From positions 1 to 5,596 of the forward strand of contig JAEZWY010000203.1 in NCBI GenBank assembly GCA_023442905.1: a stretch of 5,596 nt of DNA, written 5' to 3'. The notes below the pieces were generated by a model. It was not told where the DNA came from. It was given only the letters and a program-made list of their open reading frames with translations, and ran no database searches. The translations under genes were made by a program, and so were the position numbers. Of the stretch, positions 1 to 5,535 are shown one piece after another (position 1 is the stretch's first letter; each line of letters begins with the position of its first letter). This stretch comes from Bacillota bacterium (GTDB lineage: Bacteria; Bacillota; Bacilli; Lactobacillales; Aerococcaceae).

Positions 1-68
1 TGTAAGTAACGGCCCTAAAAAATACATCTTACTTCAATCCTTTTATCACCAGTCGATTAATAAAAAAA

Positions 69-1511
69 CTATTCGACCTTATTTTTTTCTGCCAATTTTT
101 CACGGTCGAAAAATACCAGGGTAAAGATTGTCCCAACACCAGCTTCACTCTCCACATGGATAGTCGCTTGATGCAGTTCAACCAGTTGCTTGACAATTGA
201 TAAACCTAAGCCAGATTCTCCGAACTCGTTATTTTTTCGAGAAATATCTGCTTTATAGAATCGTTCCCAGATATTTTCAACCTGTTCTTTCGTCATGCCC
301 ATACCTGAATCCTTTATTTTAATATAAGTTTCGCCATCTTGAAAGGAGCTGGACATAAAAATTTCGCCATAATCAGTAAATTGTACCGCATTTTGAGTGA
401 TATTAAAGATAATTTGGTGGAACCGATCATAATCAGCGTAGATTGGCACCTCATCTGCCATATCAATTTCAAATTTGGTATGTTTCGCTTTAGCTGTTTC
501 AGATAATTGTAGTGAAATATCTCTTAACACTTCTGCAGCATTAAAGTTTGATTTATTCAATACAATTTCATTAGACCTAATTTTTTCAATATCTAAGTTT
601 TCATTAACCAAACGATTTAACCGGTTAGCTTCCTTATACATCAAGTCCACACTACGATCAATTTTATCTTCTGGTAATACTTTCTGCCGAAGTCCTTCTA
701 GCAAGCCAATCATCGTCGTTAATGGTGTGCGAATTTCATGCGCAACATCCATCATCAATTGACGGCGAATTTTTTCTTGTCGGTCAATTTCTACTTCTGA
801 CTCACCTAGAGCAACCGCCATTTGGTTGAAATCAGTAGCTAAATCATCAAATTCATCAATGTTATTTACAGCTAAACGCACTGAATAATCACCCTGGGCA
901 ATTTGTTGCGTAGCCTCTTGAATACGGCGGATCCGTTTATTTTGATAACCGGCAATAATCACTGAAAAGATGACCGCAATAATGAGGGCAATCATGATCC
1001 CTTTAACCACATTTTGCACCAGGTTATCGATTACCGCATCTGATTGACTAGATGGGACCCCAATTACTAAATAACCTGCATAAGACTGGTCTTCCGAATT
1101 CGTCAGTGGCATAAAAATAGCTAGGGCATCCCCATTCTTTTCTGTAATCCCCATTTCAAAGGTTCGCAAACCAAGGTTATGGCCATTTTCCAAAGCTTTC
1201 AGTTCTTCTTCTGATAGTTGATCGTTTGGTACAACAGCTTCTTGGTTTTGTGGGTATACCAGTTCATTATCCGAATTGAAGTAAAATAACTTCATATTAG
1301 AAGACTGGAGTAAGGGTTCCATAGTCACTAAAAATTCACTTGAAATGGTCTGACCGGAAATAAAATGCGCGATATCATTCAATTGTTGTTCTTGACGAAG
1401 GAGCACTTGGTCCTTTGAAAAGGAAAACAATGTTACACCCATAGCAGCGATTGTCATACCAATCACTACCAGAAAGCTAAGTATCTGTTGGTAAAAAAAG
1501 TTCAATTTCAT
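69..1511 (-). CDS. Sensor histidine kinase, HAMP-HisKA-HATPase, membrane-bound
   Basis: This is the sensor kinase of a two-component system; it autophosphorylates a histidine and passes the phosphate to the regulator encoded just upstream. Numbering from the ATG at 1511 (480 aa): membrane helix about 4-31; extracytoplasmic sensor region about 32-166; second helix about 167-188; HAMP linker about 188-238; HisKA with H-box AHEIRTPL (H258); HATPase with N-box N374, G1 box DSGMGM (D401), F-box ERFYKAD and G2 box GESGLGLS (431-438). All catalytic boxes are intact. The strands LFYF, AIFMPL and GYLVIGVP in the sensor region hint at a PAS/Cache-like fold, which is inference. A TTG at 1517 that overlaps the regulator's stop (TTGA) would add two residues. 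I prefer the ATG because a weak GGTG lies 7 nt before it but only 1 nt before the TTG. The signal sensed is unknown. No convincing terminator is visible in bases 1-68. Confidence 0.95.
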   Translation of the reverse strand: MKLNFFYQQILSFLVVIGMTIAAMGVTLFSFSKDQVLLRQEQQLNDIAHFISGQTISSEFLVTMEPLLQSSNMKLFYFNSDNELVYPQNQEAVVPNDQLSEEELKALENGHNLGLRTFEMGITEKNGDALAIFMPLTNSEDQSYAGYLVIGVPSSQSDAVIDNLVQNVVKGIMIALIIAVIFSVIIAGYQNKRIRRIQEATQQIAQGDYSVRLAVNNIDEFDDLATDFNQMAVALGESEVEIDRQEKIRRQLMMDVAHEIRTPLTTMIGLLEGLRQKVLPEDKIDRSVDLMYKEANRLNRLVNENLDIEKIRSNEIVLNKSNFNAAEVLRDISLQLSETAKAKHTKFEIDMADEVPIYADYDRFHQIIFNITQNAVQFTDYGEIFMSSSFQDGETYIKIKDSGMGMTKEQVENIWERFYKADISRKNNEFGESGLGLSIVKQLVELHQATIHVESEAGVGTIFTLVFFDREKLAEKNKVE

Positions 1512-1513
1512 TG

Positions 1514-2239
1514 TCAAACACCAGTTTCATCAAATTTATAGCCTACTCCCCAGACCGTTTGAATCAGTTGTGGACCATACTCTTCCATTTTTTGACGAAG
1601 CTTTTTAATATGGGCATCTACAGTACGCTCATCACCGTAAAAAGGGTCTTCCCATAAAGTTGTTAACAAGTGTTCACGGGTAAAGACCTGTTTTGGACGA
1701 CCTGCTAATAATTGCAGGATCTCAAATTCTTTAGGCGTTAAATGTTGAATTAATTGATCCTTATAAAAGGCTTCTCGGTTTTGGCTGTTGATGCGAATAT
1801 ATTCTGTTTGGATATCAAATTGGTCACTGGCATCCTGCCCTTCACTAGTATCAGTTGCCGATTCGGTTAGTTGGCTACGGCGATATAAAGCACGCATCCG
1901 GGCCATGAATGTGATTGGATCAAATGGTTTGGTCACATAATCATCTGCACCTAGACCTAGGCCAAGCACTTGCTCACTCTCTGCATCACGAGCCGTCAAC
2001 ATAATAATCGGTACTTGCTGATTTTGTTGACGAATATCACGACAAATTTGAATCCCATCTTTACTTGGTAAGTTTAAATCTAAAATGACCATTTCAATCG
2101 TTTCTTCATTTGCTAGATAGTGTTGCCACCCCTCTTCACCATCCTGGATAAAGGTTGCTTCCCACCCTTTTTGTTGTTCAAAAAACATACTCATCATCTC
2201 TGCAACACTTTCGTTATCTTCAATCATCAAGATGTTCAT
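1514..2239 (-). CDS. OmpR/PhoB-family response regulator (winged helix)
   Basis: A 241-aa DNA-binding transcription regulator, activated by phosphorylation from the kinase encoded immediately downstream. The receiver domain (about 1-122) has the acidic pair E7-D8, phosphoacceptor D54 in VILDLNLPSKDG, T82 in MLTAR and K104 in YVTKPF. A long, acidic, Ser/Thr-rich linker (about 125-145) leads to a Trans_Reg_C winged helix (about 146-237) with LTPKEFEILQLL, the recognition-helix segment DERTVDAHIKKLRQKM and the end motif WGVGYKF. Everything needed for function is present. The ATG follows an excellent ribosome binding site. The stop codon is 2 nt before the kinase ATG, so the two genes are surely cotranscribed and probably translationally coupled. 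The N-terminus (MIEDNESVAEMMSMFF) recalls the Bacillus YclJ type, but this is from memory and too weak for a gene name. The regulon is unknown; autoregulation through the 2240-2507 region would be usual. Confidence 0.96.
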   Translation of the reverse strand: MNILMIEDNESVAEMMSMFFEQQKGWEATFIQDGEEGWQHYLANEETIEMVILDLNLPSKDGIQICRDIRQQNQQVPIIMLTARDAESEQVLGLGLGADDYVTKPFDPITFMARMRALYRRSQLTESATDTSEGQDASDQFDIQTEYIRINSQNREAFYKDQLIQHLTPKEFEILQLLAGRPKQVFTREHLLTTLWEDPFYGDERTVDAHIKKLRQKMEEYGPQLIQTVWGVGYKFDETGV

Positions 2240-2246
2240 GTTTTCG

Positions 2247-2254
2247 TCCTCCTT
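2247..2254 (-). promoter_or_regulatory. Ribosome binding site of the response regulator
   Basis: On the minus strand this reads AAGGAGGA, a near-perfect anti-16S match, 7 nt before the ATG at 2239. It fixes the start of the regulator gene and implies strong translation. The kinase behind it has only a weak site, so kinase synthesis probably depends on ribosomes finishing the regulator. Confidence 0.9.
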
Positions 2255-2337
2255 ATAAAATATGCTTAATTTTTTACTTTAATTTAGGCTTGGTGATATA
2301 TTTTAAGTAGATTAAGGCAAATTCTCTATTCTCCTAT

Positions 2338-2343
2338 ATTGTA
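2338..2343 (-). promoter_or_regulatory. Candidate -10 element for the two-component operon
   Basis: The minus strand reads TACAAT here, five of six matches to TATAAT, and would give a leader of about 90 nt before the regulator ATG. No good -35 hexamer is found 16-18 bp upstream, as expected if the promoter needs an activator, but equally consistent with a chance match in AT-rich DNA. Confidence 0.3.
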
Positions 2344-2419
2344 CCCTAAAATACGAATTCACCGATGATCTTTACCTATCTTTTGACCTAATTTTATAAA
2401 ATATCAAAATTTTATGAAG

Positions 2420-2442
2420 TTTTTAGGAGGATTTGGCGAATA
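2420..2442 (+). promoter_or_regulatory. Possible competence/SigH-like promoter before ssb
   Basis: GGCGAATA at 2435-2442 shares six of eight bases with the streptococcal ComX box TACGAATA and fits RnnGAAT, the -10 form recognised by SigH-type factors. A run of five T lies 10-11 nt upstream (2420-2424), resembling the T-rich -25 region of ComX promoters. The element sits about 65 bp before the ssb ATG, and no good vegetative promoter competes with it. A second near match, TACGAATT (seven of eight), lies at 2352-2359 but further away. The reading is tentative because the motifs are short and degenerate. Confidence 0.25.
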
Positions 2443-2457
2443 AATACGTATGTAATA

Positions 2458-2480
2458 GATTAGAGGGCTAACCTCTAGTT
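2458..2480 (+). promoter_or_regulatory. Hairpin in the ssb leader
   Basis: TAGAGG (2461-2466) and CCTCTA (2472-2477) form a perfect 6-bp stem around the loop GCTAA. It extends outward to about 9 bp if G-U pairs are allowed. It ends about 14 nt before the ssb ribosome binding site and has no T-tract, so it is not an intrinsic terminator. It may affect translation or stability of the ssb messenger, or be a protein-binding dyad in DNA. Confidence 0.45.
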
Positions 2481-2492
2481 GAATCAGAAACC

Positions 2493-2500
2493 TTAGGAGG
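2493..2500 (+). promoter_or_regulatory. Ribosome binding site of ssb
   Basis: TTAGGAGG lies 7 nt before the ATG at 2508 and decides that start. An ATG directly after it at 2501 is out of frame and too close to be used. Confidence 0.9.
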
Positions 2501-2507
2501 ATGAAAA

Positions 2508-2888
2508 ATGAATCAAGTGCAATTAATCGGACGTTTAGCTAGAGACGTGAATTTGACTGAAATTTCTAACAATCGTCAAGTTGTCAATAATGCCGTTGCT
2601 ATTAACCGTAAAGGTAAAGACGGCAGCGACCATGTCGACTTTATTCCCATCACGGCATGGAATGGAACGGCAAAATTGATTGAAACTTATATGAAAAAAG
2701 GGGATGAATTAGCAGTTGTTGGTCAATTACGTATGCGTCAATTTGAGAATAAGCAAGGTCAAAATATCTCAACCATAGAAGTCCAAGTTACTGAAGTCAC
2801 ATTCCTCCGCAAAAAGATTGGCGTTAATCAACCACAGAACCCTGACGAGCAACTAATGGCCAATATCGAGACGCTTATTTTAGACTAA
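2508..2888 (+). CDS. Short single-stranded DNA-binding protein (SSB paralogue)
   Basis: A 126-aa SSB that binds single-stranded DNA through an OB fold. The OB domain covers about residues 1-102: NQVQLIGRLARDVNL at the start, VAINRKG, then DFIPITAWNGTAKLIETYMKKGDELAVVGQLRMRQFEN, with F45, W51 and F79 as likely DNA-stacking aromatics. The tail is only about 24 residues and ends NIETLILD, without the Gly/Gln-rich linker and the DDDLPF tip that replicative SsbA uses to recruit partners. The genome therefore almost certainly has another, essential ssb in its usual place between rpsF and rpsR. This copy is like the short SsbB-type proteins used in natural transformation in Bacillus and Streptococcus, or those found on phages and mobile elements. 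No mobile or competence genes adjoin it, so its role stays inferred. No terminator follows, so read-through into the next gene is possible. Confidence 0.9.
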   Translation: MNQVQLIGRLARDVNLTEISNNRQVVNNAVAINRKGKDGSDHVDFIPITAWNGTAKLIETYMKKGDELAVVGQLRMRQFENKQGQNISTIEVQVTEVTFLRKKIGVNQPQNPDEQLMANIETLILD

Positions 2889-2919
2889 AAATCCTGTCAC
2901 TTCCCCTAAGTCCCGCTTT

Positions 2920-2982
2920 CCAGCATAAACATGTTCCAGTACAATAGAATTAGATTATATACTATTGTCAAAAACATGCTGG
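2920..2982 (+). repeat. Nested inverted repeats before the DUF1772 gene
   Basis: Two perfect 7-bp inverted repeats are nested. The outer pair is CCAGCAT (2920-2926) with ATGCTGG (2976-2982); the inner pair is ACAATAG (2941-2947) with CTATTGT (2962-2968). As RNA they could form one long arm with an asymmetric internal loop (14 nt left, 7 nt right) ending 2 nt before the AGGAGG of the next gene. As DNA, the inner repeat surrounds and overlaps a candidate -10, TATACT at 2958-2963, which would suit an operator. There is no T-tract, so it is not a standard terminator for ssb. Confidence 0.55.
2958..2963 (+). promoter_or_regulatory. Candidate -10 element of the DUF1772 gene
   Basis: TATACT has five of six matches to TATAAT and lies about 35 nt before the ATG. 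The bases 17-18 bp upstream (around 2934-2940) are a poor -35. It lies inside the inner inverted repeat, so a repressor bound there would block it. Confidence 0.35.
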
Positions 2983-2998
2983 TTAGGAGGGAGCAGGT

Positions 2999-3424
2999 AT
3001 GTCTATTTTTCAGATTGTCTATATCCTATGTTTAGCCATCCAACTAGGCTTCTATTTTTCTTTCTCCAACACCATCATGCCTGTATTAGATAAACAAGCT
3101 GGAAACGTTGGTCAAAGAATCATGCAAGACATCAATAAACGTGTTGAAAACGACCAATTCTTAGGTAGCTTTTTTGCACCTATATTCCTCTTCATCGCTA
3201 TGCTTTTGCTAGGCAACCCCATTGGCTGGCAAATGTATTTAAGTTTTATCATTTATTTTATCGGCGTAATCTGTGTTACTATTCGGTTCAATATGTCTTT
3301 GAACCGCCAATTAGCTAACCGCAAGATTCGTACTGATTGGCCTCTTTTCGTCCAAAAGTGGTCAAAATGGAATCATGTACGAACAGCATCTGCCTTCATT
3401 GCCTTAGTCCTGGCGATGATATAA
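2999..3424 (+). CDS. DUF1772 (anthrone oxygenase-like) membrane protein
   Basis: A 141-aa protein with four predicted membrane helices at about 4-26, 54-72, 78-97 and 126-141. The family signature is recognisable: a first helix running into FSNTIMPVLD, the loop GQRIMQDINKRVENDQF, then TIRFNMSLNRQLA after helix 3, and the C-terminal WSKWNHVRTASAFIA (W121, W124, N125, H126, R128), the W-x-x-W-N-H-x-R block typical of DUF1772. Some fungal relatives act in anthraquinone synthesis as anthrone oxygenases. In bacteria the function is generally unknown, and no polyketide genes are nearby, so that activity should not be assumed. The ATG is set by AGGAGG at 2985-2990, 8 nt upstream. The 110-nt gap from ssb, filled by nested inverted repeats, suggests separate control. 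The gene ends at a shared terminator with whiA. Confidence 0.85.
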   Translation: MSIFQIVYILCLAIQLGFYFSFSNTIMPVLDKQAGNVGQRIMQDINKRVENDQFLGSFFAPIFLFIAMLLLGNPIGWQMYLSFIIYFIGVICVTIRFNMSLNRQLANRKIRTDWPLFVQKWSKWNHVRTASAFIALVLAMI

Positions 3425-3481
3425 CCTAGCCTAATAGTGCTTGTCATCAGCTGATCACCTGCAAATTGATTCAGCTACAGA

Positions 3482-3540
3482 AAAAGTCTTGCCACTGAAG
3501 CTTAAACGACTCCAGTAGCAAGACTTTTATTTTTTTATTT
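3482..3540. terminator. Bidirectional intrinsic terminator between DUF1772 gene and whiA
   Basis: AAAAGTCTTGC (3482-3492) pairs perfectly with GCAAGACTTTT (3518-3528). After one C-A mismatch the stem continues with ACTG (3494-3497) and CAGT (3513-3516), closing a loop of about 15 nt. On the plus strand it runs into a long T-rich tract (3525-3540), ending the DUF1772 transcript. On the minus strand it ends in five T, only a few bases past the whiA stop, ending the rapZ-glmR-whiA transcript. Confidence 0.92.
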
Positions 3541-4479
3541 TGTGATCGCCGTGCTTCTTAATTGCTCAGCATACTGATTAATCTTACGGAGCCTATGATT
3601 GACACCTGATTTTGAAATCGGTTCACCATCAACCAGTTCTCCTAATTCTTTAATAGATGCTTCGGGGTTTTCCAACCTTAATAAAGCAATCTCTTGCAAC
3701 TTTTCAGGTAATTCGCCAATACCCACTGTTGCTTGAATCAATTCGATATTTTCAACCTGTTTTGAAGCTGCTGTTACAGTCTTATTTAAGTTAGCATTTT
3801 CACAGTTAACAATTCGGTTAACTGAATTACGCATATCACGAACGATACGAATATCTTCAAACTTCAACATTGAAGCCGTTGCACCAATCAAGGCTAAGAA
3901 GTCCGCAATCTGTTCTGAACCTTTTAAATAAGCAATATAGCCAGACCGACGTTCAACTGACCGAGCGTTTAAATTGAATTGGTTCATCATCGTTACCAAG
4001 TCTTCGCAATGCTCTTCATATACTGAATATATTTCTAAATGATAGGCTGATTTTTCAGGGTTATTTACTGATCCACCAGCTAAGAATGCCCCACGCAAGT
4101 ACGAACGACTCCGCTGTTCATTTTCCATCATTTCCGCTGAAATATTTGGATTAATCACCAAGCTATCTAGAATATCTAAATCTTTTAGAATTTCTTCAAC
4201 ATGGTCTTTTACCCTTACAATATAAATATTATTTTTCTTCAATTTCATTTTCTTCCGAACAACCAACTCACCATGGGTATTAAAAAATTCCTTCAACAGT
4301 GAGTAGATTCGTCGTGCAATTGCGGCATTTTCTGTCTGCACATTTAGGATCAACTTTCCATCCATTAGGGAAATTGTCCCGTTCATACGTAAAATGGCTG
4401 CTAGCTCTGAACGCGCGTGCTCATAGTCCACTGTTAGCTGAGTGAGTTCTTTCTTTACATCTCCTGCAAATGAAGCCAC
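3535..4479 (-). CDS. whiA: WhiA, DNA-binding cell-division/sporulation-type regulator
   Basis: A 314-aa WhiA, close to the usual Firmicutes length. WhiA is a DNA-binding protein: a sporulation regulator in Streptomyces, and in Bacillus a nucleoid-associated factor affecting cell division and chromosome segregation. The N-terminal part is a degenerate LAGLIDADG homing-endonuclease fold, visible as SELAAILRMNGT, NAAIARRIYSLL, VRKKMKLKKNNIYIVRV and SYLRGAFLAGGSVNNPEKSAYHLEI (about 126-150). The C-terminal helix-turn-helix (about 225-308) includes RIVNCENANLNKTVTAA and PEASIKELGELV followed by ISKSGVNHRLRKI. WhiA proteins are known to lack nuclease activity. The start is GTG, 7 nt after GAGG within an AGAGGTGA ribosome binding site (about 4484-4491). 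The gene follows glmR by 24 nt and ends at a strong terminator, so it is last in the operon; no crh gene follows, unlike in Bacillus. Confidence 0.97.
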   Translation of the reverse strand: MASFAGDVKKELTQLTVDYEHARSELAAILRMNGTISLMDGKLILNVQTENAAIARRIYSLLKEFFNTHGELVVRKKMKLKKNNIYIVRVKDHVEEILKDLDILDSLVINPNISAEMMENEQRSRSYLRGAFLAGGSVNNPEKSAYHLEIYSVYEEHCEDLVTMMNQFNLNARSVERRSGYIAYLKGSEQIADFLALIGATASMLKFEDIRIVRDMRNSVNRIVNCENANLNKTVTAASKQVENIELIQATVGIGELPEKLQEIALLRLENPEASIKELGELVDGEPISKSGVNHRLRKINQYAEQLRSTAITK

Positions 4480-4483
4480 CAGC

Positions 4484-4491
4484 TCACCTCT
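4484..4491 (-). promoter_or_regulatory. Ribosome binding site of whiA
   Basis: The minus strand reads AGAGGTGA, a good match to the 16S 3' end, placed correctly for the GTG at 4479. It supports that non-ATG start and the 314-aa product. Confidence 0.85.
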
Positions 4492-4503
4492 TTCTTATTC
4501 ACT

Positions 4504-5535
4504 TTATTTTATGCGATCGTTCATGACATCCATAATGGCGTCGACTAATTTATCCTGGTTATGGTATACACCACTTTTTTCAAGATTTAAAAAGTCACAG
4601 CCAACTACCTGACATTCTTGTTCAGCCAATCCTTGACGGTCTTGAGTGATTTGGACTAAGTAGTCTTTTTCACTCGCCTCTTCTAGGTATTCATAAGGTA
4701 CCGGTGTTTTATTCAACAGTACCGTATCAATTGCTTTTGAGCCCAAATGTTCATTAATTACACGTACATGGTCTGCATCAGAGAAATGCTCAGTCTCACC
4801 GAGTTGTGTCATGATATTACAAATATAGACAACTTTAGCGGGCGTGTCAACAATTGCGCTCCTAATCTCTTCAATTGCTACATTTGGTAAAATTGACGTA
4901 TACAAGGAACCTGGCCCCAAAATGACCATATCAGCCTGCATTATTTCTGACACCACTTCACGCCCAGCACGGAGACCAGAGTGCACATTATTTTGCCCAG
5001 CTAACACATCTTGTTCACTTGCTAGCCGAACAGTCACTTTTTGAATCTGATCTGGATGGGCAACAACAGCCGTTTCTCCTTCTATCATAGTCCCATCTGC
5101 AAAGTGTCCTTGTAACACCAAAGCTTCTTCACAAGCTGGCAAGACCTTGCCATCCACTTCCATCATATAAGAAAGTAGACGCAAAGCCGCAAAAGTATCG
5201 CCTCTCATTTCCGCAATCGCAGCAATAATCAAGTTGCCAATTGCATGACCTGAAAATTCTTTATCTTCTTCACTAAACCGGTATTGGAACACATCTTTAT
5301 ATATCTTCTTCATATCTGATAGCGCGACTAGACAGTTGCGAATATCTCCAGGAGGAATCGTACTGACTGCGTTACGTAATGAACCACTTGATCCACCATC
5401 ATCAGCAACTGTGACGATAGCTGTTACATTACAATCAGCATTCTTTAGTCCTTCCAATAGAATTGGTAGACCCGTTCCGCCTCCGATGACTGCAACCTTT
5501 GGCCGTCTATCCGGACGTGGATGTTTACTTATCAC
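4504..5535 (-). CDS. glmR: GlmR (YvcK), UDP-sugar-binding regulator of envelope carbon flow
   Basis: A 343-aa YvcK/CofD-like protein, somewhat longer than the roughly 317-aa Bacillus form, partly through the basic N-terminal extension MISKHPRPDRRPK. In Bacillus, GlmR binds UDP-GlcNAc, stimulates GlmS and is needed for growth and normal shape on gluconeogenic carbon sources. Visible family blocks are the Rossmann-type nucleotide loop VAVIGGGTGLPILLEGLK (14-31), TVADDGGSSG (42-51), PPGDIRNCL (61-69), SGHAIGNLI (95-103), ILGPGSLYTSILPN (205-218) and YICNIMTQLGET (237-248). The start is GTG at 5535, overlapping the rapZ stop as GTGA. An in-frame TAG two codons upstream rules out a longer form, and no proper ribosome binding site is at the right distance, so translation is likely coupled to rapZ. 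CofD (FO synthesis) is related but does not fit this gene neighbourhood. Confidence 0.97.
   Translation of the reverse strand: MISKHPRPDRRPKVAVIGGGTGLPILLEGLKNADCNVTAIVTVADDGGSSGSLRNAVSTIPPGDIRNCLVALSDMKKIYKDVFQYRFSEEDKEFSGHAIGNLIIAAIAEMRGDTFAALRLLSYMMEVDGKVLPACEEALVLQGHFADGTMIEGETAVVAHPDQIQKVTVRLASEQDVLAGQNNVHSGLRAGREVVSEIMQADMVILGPGSLYTSILPNVAIEEIRSAIVDTPAKVVYICNIMTQLGETEHFSDADHVRVINEHLGSKAIDTVLLNKTPVPYEYLEEASEKDYLVQITQDRQGLAEQECQVVGCDFLNLEKSGVYHNQDKLVDAIMDVMNDRIK

Larger units (their letters stand above)
2240..2507. other. Divergent intergenic region between the two-component operon and ssb
   Basis: These 268 AT-rich bases must hold the promoters of both divergent units. Visible items are the regulator RBS, a TACAAT -10 candidate on the minus strand, a perfect 12-bp palindrome ATTTTATAAAAT at 2391-2402, an AGGAGG at 2425-2430 with no convincing gene behind it, a CGAATA motif at 2437-2442, a hairpin at 2458-2480 and the ssb RBS. 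No complete gene with a plausible start site is seen. A plus-strand TTGACC at 2383-2388 has no credible -10 at 16-18 bp. Confidence 0.7.

Noticed and set aside
4..34. Weak inverted repeat AAGTAA / TTACTT downstream of the kinase as a terminator
   Set aside because: Only six A/T-rich pairs, a 19-nt loop and no proper T-tract. Bases 1-68 otherwise show nothing supportable.
475..762. Plus-strand open frame of 95 codons inside the kinase gene
   Set aside because: It is antisense to the conserved HisKA region, has no ribosome binding site and no recognisable protein; a shadow of the real gene.
2931..3040. Small plus-strand frame starting at ATG 2931 and running into the DUF1772 gene
   Set aside because: No ribosome binding site precedes it, it overlaps the genuine gene in another frame, and its start lies within the inverted-repeat region.
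3446..3455. 10-bp palindrome ATCAGCTGAT after the DUF1772 gene
   Set aside because: Isolated and short, located between the stop codon and the terminator; no sign of function.
3900..4100. WhiA as an active homing endonuclease because of its LAGLIDADG-like fold
   Set aside because: The WhiA family is known to have lost the catalytic residues, and the gene sits in its normal operon, not in an intron or intein.
4844..5044. Plus-strand open frame of 66 codons inside glmR
   Set aside because: Antisense to conserved GlmR coding sequence, with no protein similarity that I recognise.
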